From the IMG/VR virus record IMGVR_UViG_3300008266_000277, positions 1 to 64,000 of that record: DNA of 64,000 nt; one strand, given 5' to 3'. The notes below the pieces were generated by a model. That model saw only the letters and a list, made by a program, of their open reading frames with translations. It was not told the DNA's origin and did not search any database. A program made the translations under genes and the position numbers. This DNA comes from a virus. Positions within the stretch are counted from its first letter, which is position 1. Every line of letters begins with the position of its first letter. Positions 33,824 through 44,610 of the stretch are shown here, piece by piece.

Positions 33824-36800
33824 TCAACAAATATCATCAAGTGAATCAAGGAAATCATTTTTTGCAGAATCAGCATCTTTCTTCTTACCTCTGTTGATTG
33901 CGTTTGTAATGTCCTCATCTGATACACTTTGAATAGCACGTACATCATCATTAGAGATTGTCTGCTCTTCAGGACTTATAGGATTGACCATCAAATCATC
34001 TTCATTCATTTCCTTAGAATATTTAAATACATAACGTTTAGCATTGTCAGTTTTAAATGTACGACGTTTAAGTGTGTACTCTGACCCTTTACTGTTTCTC
34101 AAAGATATAGCTTTTTTATCTTTTGCGTATACTTCATATGTACCTTGTATACCCTTTTCTAAGTTCATAATGATAACAGTATCGCCTACATTAATATCGT
34201 CATATTCTGTCTTAAATGCAAGTTCTTGACGCTTATTATTTAAAAGTTCAGTAAGTTCTTCTGCTTTGAAACCTGTTCTAGTTCTGAACTCTGCATTCTG
34301 ACTTAGCTTGGCAATAAGTTCAGCTTCTACTGCTTTCCATTCATTTATATCTTCAATATCATTTATCTGATCACGTACTTCCTGTCTAGCAGCTTCTCTA
34401 TCTTCAGCAAGTTCATTTCTTTCACGCTCAAGACGTTCAGCTGTTTCAGCTTTTGTTTCTCCCTGATTAATGATATTAAGACCTTCAAGTACAGTCATAT
34501 CATTAATCTCATCTTCAGTATAACCTAAAGCCATCAACTTATTTCTTTCTTCTATAAAGAGTTGAGTTTGATCTGTTTCAGTTATTGTCTGTTTTATACC
34601 TGGACGTCGATTAATAGTACGTACCTCTGCCTCTTTTCTAAAGTATTTATCAAATGCATTTCTTAGATTCTCACTAACATTTGTTCTTACATACTCTCTA
34701 AACTGAGGAGAGTTCTTAATTTCTTCAGGAGTTTTAGATGCATAGTCAGGATCCAACATTTTAGCAGTATCACCAATTTCAGCAAAGATTGCATTATAAT
34801 CTTGATAAAGTTTGATTAGCTCATCTACTAATCCTGGATGACGCAGTTCTATTTCTTCAATGGAAAGTTCACGTGGGTTAACAACTTCTTCTTCAGTTAC
34901 TGTTCTACCAGAAGCTTGTGCTTGTGCTTTAGAGTAATTAGAATCTATCTTAGTTGTAACAACATTGATAACAGCATTAAGAGCTGTATCACTAAAGTCT
35001 CCTACAGTAACAGATAAGTCATCAACTATCTTACTTATAAATTCACCCCATGCTGATCTACCCGTAGATTCAAACCTAACTTCATGTAGAAAATCTCGGA
35101 AGTATTCATTTGTAAGAGCTTCTTTAACAAAGTCATCCATAGCACGAAGACCTAACATCTTCTTATCATAGAAGCCTTGCATTCTTCCCTCTCTGTAGTA
35201 CTCATTAGCTGCATTGAATATTTCACGTACAGAGTTCTGGAATGGCGCGTCATTCCTTAACATATCATATACACGCCTATTTACTTCTTCACGAAGAATA
35301 GATGTTTCAATAGGATATGATTGTACATTCTTAGCGTACTCTTCTGATGAATAACGAGCATCAATAACAGTTTGTTCTGTCTCAGTATATATACCAGGTC
35401 CTGCTAGTTCCTTACTAAATGTAACAGTCTCGTCAGCTTTAGCTAACATAATCAATCTTCTAGCTAATGCCTGCTCTTGTTCAGTAGCAAAGTCACTATC
35501 TATAATTACTTGTAATACGTCACGTAAAGGAAGAGTTGTTTTGCTAGCTTTAGGATCAAACCCAAACTGTTCAGCTATATCCTCATAAGATCTATTATCT
35601 CCAGGAAGCTTATCGCGAACTTCTGAATCATATTGTTCAAGCTCCGTATTATACTGTAGAGGAATGTTATTTACATTAATACTGTATTCTTTAAGCAATT
35701 CAACAGCATCGTTATATAAAGTAGATGTAGTAAGAATCTGATCTTTACCTGTGACTCTGTACAAGCGCTTAGGCATTTTGCCTTCTGTATTCAATGCTTC
35801 CCATTCACTAGCATCAAAGAATATATTACGCTTATATAACTCTTGAAGAAGTTTATTCTGATCTTTAATCTTTTGATAGCTATCAAGTGCTTGTTGAATG
35901 CGTTCTTTTCTATTAGCATGCTCAGCTGTCATAACTTCTTTCTTACGACGAGAATACTCGTAAAATGAAGTAGGATTAACAAGAGCATTAACAGAATTAG
36001 CTAAAGCAATATTTTCACTATCTAATAAATAGTGATCCAGAAGTTTATTAAAAGAGTTAGAAAGATCAGTGTCAAATACTGGTCCTTTAGCTATACCTTT
36101 CATATAAGCAGAATATGCTTTATATGCTTTATCATATACAGAAGCAGTTATCTTATTCTCTTTTGTCTGAATTATTTTTTCTCCTGCAGGAGCTTTTCCA
36201 TCTTTAGCATTTTTATTTACCTCAACTACTACATCTTGCATTGCATCTACAAATGCTTCAAGATTTTTAAGCTTAGATTCTTTTTCTGTTTTTAAACGTT
36301 CAGCATCATTTCTAAATTTAGGACTTTGATCTGATTTCAAATCTTTAGTATCAGGAGTTACACTTTCAACATCATTTAATATTTTTAATTCTTGACGAAG
36401 TTGAATTATTTCACTAATCATTGTAGGTAAACCAAATAGATTAGTGATATCTGAAGCAGCAGCACCTGGAATACGAGCATCACTTACAGCTTCACTAACG
36501 ATAGATTTCATACGCTTAGCTGTATTCTTAAAACTTTCTTTCATGAATATCAGATCTTTCTGAGCATCACGAAATGCAACATATGCATTAGATTCTTCTA
36601 TTTCTTCAGGAGTGCCTTTCTTAAAGTTCCATGGTTTAAATGGATTTGCTAATTCCTTTTTTACAAAGTCATATGTTTGTTTAAATTCTTTAACCTTAGA
36701 TGACATCTCAGATAAAGACTTACGTATTTCTTGTATATCATCTCCTGATACTGTCTTAAGTAGTTCTTCATCACTTAGATTCTGCAGATCTTGATATCTC

Positions 36801-38596
36801 TGTAGGAAAGTATCTTCCATACCAGTTTCAAGCACTGTCCAAAATTGTTCAGCTTGAGAGCTCCATTTAGCATCTTGAAAACCTTTTGCATCACCAGCTT
36901 TTTCAGCTTCAGACATTTCTTTGCTAAGCTGTTCTTGATTTACCATGTTATTAACATGGAGATTGTTATACTTAAGAGGATCTTTATAAATCTCATCTAG
37001 AATAGCAGCTTTACGTCTACCTTCTTTAAGTGCCTCATCGCGCTCGTTTGTATAATTCTTATTGAATACCCTGCCAACACGTTCCTTAGCACCAATAGCT
37101 ACATTAGATGCGCCAGATACAATGCCTCCCATAAAGAAACCTGATGCAAATATTTCAAGACCTTCTGGGCTAAACTGTTTGGCAATATTATCAGCTATTG
37201 CATCATAGTAACCACCTCTTGTCTTATTATTATAGAGATTGCTGTAGTACTGTTTATTTGTACCAGATATAACTTCCTGCGCAGATTCCTGAAGACCTTC
37301 TGCTAAGTTTGCAGATATATAGTTAATACCAAAAGTACCATATGTTCTAGGTTTAATTAAAGCCTTTGCCGCATTCTTAAAATTCTTTTCTACTACTTGT
37401 ATACCTTCTTTAGTAATTAATGTCTTATAGAACTTGCTTTCATCTATAGGCATTAACTTTCTAAGCGGGCTGAATGATCTAGTATAGTTACCTAAAACAA
37501 TCTGATTAGAAAAGAAGATAACAGGTAAGTTGGTCCATGTAGTAGACAAAGCAGCAGATTTTGCCATCTTTTTTATTTCAGCGGCTTCTTCATCATTAGG
37601 AGCTCTACCATTTTTACGCATAAAGTCATCGTAACCATCACGTAACATTTCATTTTCTACCATACCTCCTTCAAGAGCTGACTCACCAAATGCTAATCTA
37701 ACGTTACGTATGTCTCTATAGAAGGATCCAAAACCTTGTACAGTTTTAGCAACTCCACCTAAGTTTTCTAACTTATCAAAATTAGATAGGAAATTATAAG
37801 TTTCACCCAATGTATTGCGAGCAATAAACTTACCTGTTGCTTGTGCACCAGATGCCATAGCATTATACACAGTGCGCGCAGTACTTACATCATGTAGTTT
37901 ATCAAGAGCATTAAGAATTTTATTTGTTTTCTTAGTCCATTCTGCTGCAGTAAATAAAGCTTTAGTAGCTCTAGCAATATTTACACCAGTACGCGCAAGT
38001 GCTGCTTCACCAGCTGCTCCACCTGTAAGAAATGTTGCTCCAAATAATACAACTTCTTCAGCTAAGATCTCTGCCATTATACCAAAGGTATAACCAGAGT
38101 TAAGGAATAAATTATTTGTAAATCCTCCTACACCACCTCTTGATGAAGTACCAATAGCCATGGCTTTTTCCATGTTCTTAGCAGCTTCTCTATCTGACTC
38201 AGGACCAAAGCCAGCAGCATCTCCAGCAGCATTCCATACCATTGTCTTCCACTGACCCCATGTTCTTCTAAAGTCATCAGTAAAAGAGCTAGCAGCATTA
38301 TAACGGGCCTCATTATCTAAATAAGGATTGAATCCAAGCTTAGAAAAATTAGGATGATTGTAGTATCTTTCAAACTGATGGTGATCTATATCTGCACCAA
38401 ACGTTTTAAGCTTAGCTTCATTAAATACACTGCGAGCATTAAGTTTAGCCTCAGCATCAACATTATCCCATATGTCATCAAAGGACATACTCTTTGCTTG
38501 CTCTTTATTAAGAGGAGGATTTAATGGATTTGTAGGACCTGACTTTACCCCAAAAATCTCATTTATATCAAGTGGAGGACGATTAGTTTCAGCCAT
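33824..38596 (-). CDS. Large virion cargo-type protein with membrane-like segments
   Basis: A 1,590-residue protein overlapping the previous stop by 1 base. The N-terminal 500 residues contain hydrophobic, Gly/Ala-rich stretches (EVVLFGATFLTGGAAG; EIFASGFFMGGIVSG) that could insert in or cross a membrane. The remainder is highly charged and helical, with Glu/Lys/Arg-rich coiled-coil-like runs (EREAA, RQEVRDQIND). A short basic, beta-type domain (VGDTVIIMNLEKGIQG) lies near the C-terminus. This mix is typical of ejected inner-head proteins of podoviruses and of crAss-like cargo. It lies between the 1,112-residue protein and the RNA polymerase. The specific role is inferred. Confidence 0.7.
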   Translation of the reverse strand: MAETNRPPLDINEIFGVKSGPTNPLNPPLNKEQAKSMSFDDIWDNVDAEAKLNARSVFNEAKLKTFGADIDHHQFERYYNHPNFSKLGFNPYLDNEARYNAASSFTDDFRRTWGQWKTMVWNAAGDAAGFGPESDREAAKNMEKAMAIGTSSRGGVGGFTNNLFLNSGYTFGIMAEILAEEVVLFGATFLTGGAAGEAALARTGVNIARATKALFTAAEWTKKTNKILNALDKLHDVSTARTVYNAMASGAQATGKFIARNTLGETYNFLSNFDKLENLGGVAKTVQGFGSFYRDIRNVRLAFGESALEGGMVENEMLRDGYDDFMRKNGRAPNDEEAAEIKKMAKSAALSTTWTNLPVIFFSNQIVLGNYTRSFSPLRKLMPIDESKFYKTLITKEGIQVVEKNFKNAAKALIKPRTYGTFGINYISANLAEGLQESAQEVISGTNKQYYSNLYNNKTRGGYYDAIADNIAKQFSPEGLEIFASGFFMGGIVSGASNVAIGAKERVGRVFNKNYTNERDEALKEGRRKAAILDEIYKDPLKYNNLHVNNMVNQEQLSKEMSEAEKAGDAKGFQDAKWSSQAEQFWTVLETGMEDTFLQRYQDLQNLSDEELLKTVSGDDIQEIRKSLSEMSSKVKEFKQTYDFVKKELANPFKPWNFKKGTPEEIEESNAYVAFRDAQKDLIFMKESFKNTAKRMKSIVSEAVSDARIPGAAASDITNLFGLPTMISEIIQLRQELKILNDVESVTPDTKDLKSDQSPKFRNDAERLKTEKESKLKNLEAFVDAMQDVVVEVNKNAKDGKAPAGEKIIQTKENKITASVYDKAYKAYSAYMKGIAKGPVFDTDLSNSFNKLLDHYLLDSENIALANSVNALVNPTSFYEYSRRKKEVMTAEHANRKERIQQALDSYQKIKDQNKLLQELYKRNIFFDASEWEALNTEGKMPKRLYRVTGKDQILTTSTLYNDAVELLKEYSINVNNIPLQYNTELEQYDSEVRDKLPGDNRSYEDIAEQFGFDPKASKTTLPLRDVLQVIIDSDFATEQEQALARRLIMLAKADETVTFSKELAGPGIYTETEQTVIDARYSSEEYAKNVQSYPIETSILREEVNRRVYDMLRNDAPFQNSVREIFNAANEYYREGRMQGFYDKKMLGLRAMDDFVKEALTNEYFRDFLHEVRFESTGRSAWGEFISKIVDDLSVTVGDFSDTALNAVINVVTTKIDSNYSKAQAQASGRTVTEEEVVNPRELSIEEIELRHPGLVDELIKLYQDYNAIFAEIGDTAKMLDPDYASKTPEEIKNSPQFREYVRTNVSENLRNAFDKYFRKEAEVRTINRRPGIKQTITETDQTQLFIEERNKLMALGYTEDEINDMTVLEGLNIINQGETKAETAERLERERNELAEDREAARQEVRDQINDIEDINEWKAVEAELIAKLSQNAEFRTRTGFKAEELTELLNNKRQELAFKTEYDDINVGDTVIIMNLEKGIQGTYEVYAKDKKAISLRNSKGSEYTLKRRTFKTDNAKRYVFKYSKEMNEDDLMVNPISPEEQTISNDDVRAIQSVSDEDITNAINRGKKKDADSAKNDFLDSLDDIC

Positions 38597-41500
38597 TATT
38601 CTTGATTTAACATATATTGCGTTTGCACTAATCCTTGAAGATATATATTCTGAATTTCATCAGGACTATATCCACTCTGAGAATAGTCCTTATAAAAACT
38701 CTTAAAATTATATGAACCATCTTCATTTATTTTGTCAGCAATACTTCCTCTTACAACATATCCCGCACCCTTACGCTCTATACGAAGTTTATGTAATGCA
38801 TCTAGTCCATACCCAAATTTAAAATCTTGTTTATCAGTATAATCAAGACGTTTCTCAAGAGATGATCGCTTTGTAGCTTTATACAATTCATTAGTCGCTA
38901 CATCATCTTTTAGATATATGGTTATTGTACCTGAATCTACACCACCTTCTGATGGAAGAATACCAGGATATCTACCTACTACACCTTCTATTGGAGATTT
39001 ACCAAATAAAGAAGCAAACTTAGGGTCACTTAAACTAATAGTGTACATCTGCCAATCTTCTTTTCCACCACCAATACCATTATAACTACCAACCCATGTA
39101 GGACGACCTTCTTTATCACCATATTTTTTAGCTAATGATAAAAGATCTCTTACCATTTTACGGGCTTGAGGATCACTACTAGTAGGTAATGCTTTTCCAC
39201 TAGGGTCACCAAATGCAAAGAATGCATTACCAGTTCCTTCATTATCAAATGCATCTTTTAGAAATGTAACTTCGCCAATAACAGTTTTACTCTTAGGATT
39301 AGCATAATCTACAAAACCTATAAGATCTTTTTCAACATAAGAACCAAAGCCCTTAAGTTGACCATTCTTTTTAAGTTCATCAATAGCACTTGGAAACTCT
39401 CGACGATAATCATTTAGAAAAGGAGAATCTTTTTTCTTTTTGGCAGCTTCAAGTTCTGCTCTCTCTCCAGCTCTTCCTTCTATAATCTCTGAAACAGCAC
39501 CTGCAACACCACCTTTAAATCCTCCCCATATAGCATTTGCTATATCATCAATAAGTGGTTGTTTTCCTAATCCCGTTTCATTTCCTTCTGTATCTATTTC
39601 ACCAGTATAAAGCTTTCTAGCATAACTATAGTTTGTCCAAAATTCTGAAGATTCACCTGGTGTCCATTTGTCTTTATATGCACCATATTTAGATCTAACT
39701 AAACCATCAGCAGTAAAAAATTCGCTTATAGTTATAAATTTTGGCTTACCATTTTCAATAATTTTTACAGTACCTGCATCAGGATTTGAAGCCTTATCAT
39801 TTATTGCATATCTATATAATTCGTCATATACATATTTATCTTTACCTCCTACTTGATTTTGCCTTTCAGGAGACATTTTATTATATCTTTCTATTGCCTG
39901 TCGTTTTAAAGTTTCTGCAGTGTTTCGTGTAGCAGGATCATCGGAACCCTTTAAAAATCTTTCTACAACATTACTTCCTCTTTTCATAAGAATGCCTCTT
40001 GCGGCAGTAAATGCAAATGATTTTTCAGAGCGCTCCTCACCCATAGAATTAGTAAGATATTCATAGTAAGGACTTGTCGCTGATCCACCTACTGTTTTCA
40101 TTTTATTTTGAACTGCTGTTGACATTGACTTCATTGTCTTTCGCCATTCAGTTACATTAATTTGACCTTGTTTAGCTTCAGCAATATAATCACCAATTTC
40201 TCCACTAAGAGTACTTAGATATGTTCTATTAGCTTTATTGTAAGAATTATTCTCATAAAATTTTTCAGCTACACTAAATACTTTATGACTAGCATCATAC
40301 GTAAGTTTTTGAGAAAACTCATCCATGTTCCATGTTTTAGCCCATCCTAATTTTTCTGCTTCTGATTTACTATTCCACTTCTTTAAAAGTTTCTGAGCAT
40401 AATTATACTTAGAAGAATCTTGCGAATACTTAGATTGATTTGCATAAGATCTAATAGTCTGATCAACTATAGCAATAATGTCTTTACCTGCTTGAGCAGA
40501 TCCATTGCCTCCATCAATAGCCTGTTGCTGTGCTACATTAAATGTTCTAAGTAATACTTCTGTAGTAGGAGTTTTAGCTTTACGTATCTCTTCTTTTGTA
40601 TCTTTTGCAACTTGCTTATATGCAGCTAAAGGATCAGTATCAATTGTCTGTCGAACTTGACCTGTTATATAATCATCAAGAAAATTACTTACTTCATCAT
40701 TTTCATCTTTTTCTGTAGCTTTTTCCCCCGCTGCAGCTTCTTCCATGCGCCATAGATGTTCTTGATATGCCATAGCAACAGGATTCTCTTTAAGTGTACG
40801 TTCATAGTTTTTAAATGCCATGATTTGAGCAGCCACTCCAAGATCTTGATCTAAGAACGTCATTGCTAAAGCACTATCAACCGCATCACCTTGAAGAGAT
40901 AATGTACGAGACGAAATAGAATTATTAACAGATCCTACAGCATTACCTATTTGATTTTCACTATGCTCAGCATCATCTGCGCCTGCATATAAATCATCAA
41001 GCACCTTTTGCATCTCTTGATCATATTTAACATCTCCTTTGTCAATATTCTCTTTTAGATCTTCTGCAATTTTCTTGTTTGTATTCTTTTTATGTTCTGC
41101 ATTTTCTTTTGCTTTTGCTAGCGATTCATTAATCATTTGTGTAGTTTGATTAATGTATTGCTGTTCTGCAGCTTCAAGTGATCCGTATTGTGCAGCATTA
41201 GATGCAGCCCAATTTTTTCTTTCAAGGTACGCCTTTGTCTTATAGTACTCCTGAATACGTGGATCTTCTCCTAATGTTTTTTGAAAATGTACAAGGAGAT
41301 TACCCATGATGTTTTCACCATTCTTAGTAGTTACAATCCAATTACCATCGATTGTATCTACTTTAACGTCCCAGTCCATATCTTTAAACATCTTAGCAGC
41401 CATGTCCTGTACGTTAACATAAGGAGTATAATTAACGTCACCCATCATCATAGCATCTTGATCACTAGCTCTACGAAACTCATCTCGTTTCCATTCTAAT

Positions 41501-41934
41501 GCTTGAACTCCACCTTCCCAATATTGACCACCACACTTTTCAGGATCTATACAATTCTTAAATGATTCAGCACGTTGGATTTGATTGTTGTAGTTCTTTG
41601 TCCACAACATATCTTTTACAATGTTTTGATTTTGATACATTGAGTTAAACAGATTAGCCGCTTGATTTACATTTTGTTCTAATGATAAATCAACGTTAGC
41701 TAATTTCTTTATCTCATAATCAATAGACTTAAAAAACTCATCTCTTGCTTGAATATTAGAATCTCTAGACATTGGAGAGTTAAGAAGTGAACCATATAAG
41801 TCACTGATTTTCTTACGATTAGAATCATATTGGGTCTGCTTCATTTGAAGAGCCCCAGCAAACAATTGTAAGTTTGGCTGAAAAGGTTGAACTGATGGTA
41901 AATATGTAGGTTGACCTGATAAGTACGTTGCCAT
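38596..41934 (-). CDS. Conserved crAss-like virion (cargo/structural) protein
   Basis: A 1,112-residue protein with the N-terminus MATYLSGQPTYLPSVQPF, then QTQYDSNRKKISDLYGSLL and NCIDPEKCGGQYWEGG. I associate this opening with a large structural or inner-virion protein common in crAss-like and related Bacteroidota phages. It is helical and polar, with no membrane segment or catalytic motif. It heads a transcription unit: the 55-base gap upstream holds a bipartite AT-rich motif seen before two other virion units. The downstream gene starts at its stop with a 1-base overlap. It is probably packaged in the head with the polymerase; this is inference from position and resemblance. Confidence 0.7.
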   Translation of the reverse strand: MATYLSGQPTYLPSVQPFQPNLQLFAGALQMKQTQYDSNRKKISDLYGSLLNSPMSRDSNIQARDEFFKSIDYEIKKLANVDLSLEQNVNQAANLFNSMYQNQNIVKDMLWTKNYNNQIQRAESFKNCIDPEKCGGQYWEGGVQALEWKRDEFRRASDQDAMMMGDVNYTPYVNVQDMAAKMFKDMDWDVKVDTIDGNWIVTTKNGENIMGNLLVHFQKTLGEDPRIQEYYKTKAYLERKNWAASNAAQYGSLEAAEQQYINQTTQMINESLAKAKENAEHKKNTNKKIAEDLKENIDKGDVKYDQEMQKVLDDLYAGADDAEHSENQIGNAVGSVNNSISSRTLSLQGDAVDSALAMTFLDQDLGVAAQIMAFKNYERTLKENPVAMAYQEHLWRMEEAAAGEKATEKDENDEVSNFLDDYITGQVRQTIDTDPLAAYKQVAKDTKEEIRKAKTPTTEVLLRTFNVAQQQAIDGGNGSAQAGKDIIAIVDQTIRSYANQSKYSQDSSKYNYAQKLLKKWNSKSEAEKLGWAKTWNMDEFSQKLTYDASHKVFSVAEKFYENNSYNKANRTYLSTLSGEIGDYIAEAKQGQINVTEWRKTMKSMSTAVQNKMKTVGGSATSPYYEYLTNSMGEERSEKSFAFTAARGILMKRGSNVVERFLKGSDDPATRNTAETLKRQAIERYNKMSPERQNQVGGKDKYVYDELYRYAINDKASNPDAGTVKIIENGKPKFITISEFFTADGLVRSKYGAYKDKWTPGESSEFWTNYSYARKLYTGEIDTEGNETGLGKQPLIDDIANAIWGGFKGGVAGAVSEIIEGRAGERAELEAAKKKKDSPFLNDYRREFPSAIDELKKNGQLKGFGSYVEKDLIGFVDYANPKSKTVIGEVTFLKDAFDNEGTGNAFFAFGDPSGKALPTSSDPQARKMVRDLLSLAKKYGDKEGRPTWVGSYNGIGGGKEDWQMYTISLSDPKFASLFGKSPIEGVVGRYPGILPSEGGVDSGTITIYLKDDVATNELYKATKRSSLEKRLDYTDKQDFKFGYGLDALHKLRIERKGAGYVVRGSIADKINEDGSYNFKSFYKDYSQSGYSPDEIQNIYLQGLVQTQYMLNQE

Positions 41935-41953
41935 AATCTTATTTGTTTACTTC

Positions 41954-41980
41954 AAAAATAATATAAGTTTATTAAACATA
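41954..41980 (-). promoter_or_regulatory. Candidate virion-gene promoter (bipartite AT-rich motif, copy 1)
   Basis: On the - strand TATGTTTA (41980-41973) is followed after 9 bases by TATTATTTTT (41963-41954), 20 bases before the start of the 1,112-residue gene. The same arrangement occurs before the 803- and 195-residue genes. The first element resembles the Bacteroidota -7 box TAnnTTTG. Confidence 0.4.
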
Positions 41981-41989
41981 TAATATTTA

Positions 41990-44608
41990 TTAACCTTGTG
42001 AAACTTGTGGTAAGTTGTTCAAATAATTACTATTATCCTGAATACCTGCATCAGCTTTAGCATAGGCCAATGCTTCAGCGTAAGTCATTCCAGGATTAAG
42101 AGATTGAATCTCTATTGCATTATCTGTAACGCTTTTTGTTGATCCTTGTGTAGGAGTAATATCTCCTGACGATGTAAATCCTGCATAATCCATAGAGAAT
42201 GGATCTAATCTATAGTTAGGATACATCATATTAAGTGCTTGGATATCCATTTCAGCTTGTTCACCTGCAGCAAATGCTTTAGATACTTCTGCTCTAGCAG
42301 CTGACTTACGTGCTTGCATATTATCCTTAAGCTGAGCCCAACGATCATGAAGTGTAGTAGCAACATTAGCAAAGTTTTGGAACATAGTCTGAATACGATT
42401 AGCTCTATCTCTTTCTACACCATTTAGAATCTCTTGATTAGCATTATGTATCTGAGCTGTATACTGAGCCATTTGATCAGCACCTGCTAACTGCGTCATT
42501 GCAGCCATAGCCTGTGGACCCATTCCCATAGACATCATTTGTTCACCTGCTGCCATAGCCATACCTCTATAGTTACGTTGCATGTCTTCAGGAGAAAGTA
42601 AGTATGCTCTAGGAAGATAAGTTGCTGGAGCAGCTACAAAAGGTTCTTGTGGTTGATCACCATACAGTTCTTTAGTAGTACGATATAACTCATATATATT
42701 AGGAGCAGTCCATCCTTTAGGAATGTCACCTGATACATAGTCAGGTCTTTTTTGTGGAGTCATTGTTTCTTCACCAGGAGCTAAATCTCCTTCAGCTAAC
42801 TCCATTGGATCATCTACGAAGGCAATCTGACCAGTAGTAGTATTTGTATACTTACCATCAATCTTAGAGATCTTACCTGGCCCACCACCTACTCCTGTAT
42901 TATCTGCAGGATCAGATGCACCAACTTGACGAATCTGAAAATCTCCAATTGCGCTAGTAAGATCTTTATCAAGCTTACCTGCATTTCTATCCTCAATCAG
43001 ACTAGCATAACCATAGTATAATGCTTGCTGAAGTTTAGCCTCTTCATCTGTAGGAGCTTTAACTCCAATCTTTTCCCAGGTTTCTAAGAAATCTTTATTA
43101 GTAGATGATCCTGGATCAGCTGCATCCTGATGCTCAGGAATCTTTTTAATGTTTCCTTTATTCTGATGAGCAAGAGTAGCTAAGTTACGCTTCTGCATAT
43201 CTAGGAACATTTGATATGCAAATTCAGGATCGTTTTCAATTTTCTTTTTAAGACGTTCTGCTTCAGCACTTGTTATTCCAGAACTTCTTTTAGAAGTATC
43301 TCCTAATGCTTCAACTGCTCTTCTAGCAAGTTCTGCTTTTATTTTTGGATCATTGAACTTATCTTTGATATACTGAAACTTACGAGCAATAGCTTGATCA
43401 CCAGCAAAGATCGTGTTCAAATCCTCACCAGTATAATCAGCACCTTTAGGTTTCTTAGTTACTAATCGATAAGTACCATCATCATTTTTAATAACAAGAG
43501 GTTTACCAGCAGCTACTCTATATGCAGCTTCTTTGTCAGCTTCATATTCTTTACGTGAAAGGACAACTGCGTTACTAGGTACTTGAGGTCTTGTAAGTTT
43601 TACAGATTGATCTCCTTGAAAGTTAACTGTACCTACAACTACACCTTGAGCATTTACAATCTCATACTTTTGTGTAGATGCATTATAAACTACTCGTTCT
43701 CCTGGTTTCAGTTTAGATCCTGCAACTCCTCCAGCATCTTGATATTTACGAACTCCTCCACCATCTTGATATTTACGAACTGCACCGCCATTTTTCATTT
43801 TAACAAGACCACCTTTTTGTTGCATAGGCATTGGCGGCATACCTTGAGGCATTCCTTGCTCCATAGCTTCTGGAGGCATACCTTCCATACCCATACCCAT
43901 ATCCATTCCTGGCATAGGTTGCTGCTGTTGTACAGGAGCTTTGATAGCTTCTAAGAATGGCTCTATAGCATCTTCTATATTGATACCTGTTTTTTCAAGA
44001 TAAGGCATACCTACTGTTGGAATATCAACGTTACCTTCGTCATCTGTAAATCCTTTAGCAGACTCTTGTAACAAAGCTATCATACCTAACTTATCTGTCT
44101 TATTCTTTATGTTCATCTCAGCAGTTTCACGTGTGATCTTATCTGAATCTGGATCTAAAAGAAGTCTGATGTCATCATTAAGCATGTAAGGTTTGGAAAG
44201 CTCAGCATATGTATATCCTGATTTCTTTGCTGCTTTACCAAGCATCTCATGAATCTTAGTATTTTTTTCTTTAAGGTGATCAGAGAAAATAAAACTTCCT
44301 TCAGGTACATCAAGTGGCGTTCCTCCTTTTGAGTGCTTCTTACCACCAATGACATATGTTTTAGGAAGAGTATTAGTCCATGCATCGTCACCCATAGGAG
44401 TAAGGATGGTTTCTCCTTTCTCTGCTTCTATGTTAGCAAGATCACGCGGTACAGGCCCAAGGTTTTTCTTTACCTCAAGATTAGGTTCCATACCTTCCTT
44501 GAAGGTAACAGGAAATTGAAAAGCATTATTAGTAAGCTTTTTCTTTGTAAACAACCCTTGCTGTGCTTTTTGCAAAGGTGCTTTCTTTATAACTACTCTA
44601 CGTTTCAT
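41990..44608 (-). CDS. Virion protein with Met/Pro/Gln-rich linker and Gly-Gly motifs
   Basis: An 872-residue protein. Residues 1-220 are a folded part (ETILTPMGDDAW, VIGGKKHSKGGTPLDVP, FSDHL). A low-complexity Met/Pro/Gln stretch follows (PGMDMGMGMEGMPPEAM), then a run of Gly-Gly repeats: QKGGLVKMKNGGAV, RKYQDGGGV, RKYQDAGGV. The C-terminal part is helical, Ala/Met-rich (MAMAAGEQMMSMGMGPQAM). The KYGG/QDGG motif recurs in the next two virion genes upstream. It starts 2 bases after the 803-residue gene. Function unknown; a flexible inner-virion or assembly protein is plausible. Confidence 0.65.
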   Translation of the reverse strand: MKRRVVIKKAPLQKAQQGLFTKKKLTNNAFQFPVTFKEGMEPNLEVKKNLGPVPRDLANIEAEKGETILTPMGDDAWTNTLPKTYVIGGKKHSKGGTPLDVPEGSFIFSDHLKEKNTKIHEMLGKAAKKSGYTYAELSKPYMLNDDIRLLLDPDSDKITRETAEMNIKNKTDKLGMIALLQESAKGFTDDEGNVDIPTVGMPYLEKTGINIEDAIEPFLEAIKAPVQQQQPMPGMDMGMGMEGMPPEAMEQGMPQGMPPMPMQQKGGLVKMKNGGAVRKYQDGGGVRKYQDAGGVAGSKLKPGERVVYNASTQKYEIVNAQGVVVGTVNFQGDQSVKLTRPQVPSNAVVLSRKEYEADKEAAYRVAAGKPLVIKNDDGTYRLVTKKPKGADYTGEDLNTIFAGDQAIARKFQYIKDKFNDPKIKAELARRAVEALGDTSKRSSGITSAEAERLKKKIENDPEFAYQMFLDMQKRNLATLAHQNKGNIKKIPEHQDAADPGSSTNKDFLETWEKIGVKAPTDEEAKLQQALYYGYASLIEDRNAGKLDKDLTSAIGDFQIRQVGASDPADNTGVGGGPGKISKIDGKYTNTTTGQIAFVDDPMELAEGDLAPGEETMTPQKRPDYVSGDIPKGWTAPNIYELYRTTKELYGDQPQEPFVAAPATYLPRAYLLSPEDMQRNYRGMAMAAGEQMMSMGMGPQAMAAMTQLAGADQMAQYTAQIHNANQEILNGVERDRANRIQTMFQNFANVATTLHDRWAQLKDNMQARKSAARAEVSKAFAAGEQAEMDIQALNMMYPNYRLDPFSMDYAGFTSSGDITPTQGSTKSVTDNAIEIQSLNPGMTYAEALAYAKADAGIQDNSNYLNNLPQVSQG

Positions 44609-44610
44609 AA

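Noticed and set aside
43583-43954. A + strand frame of 123 residues with His/Trp repeats
   Set aside because: It is the antisense of the Met/Pro/Gln and Gly-Gly repeats of the 872-residue gene.
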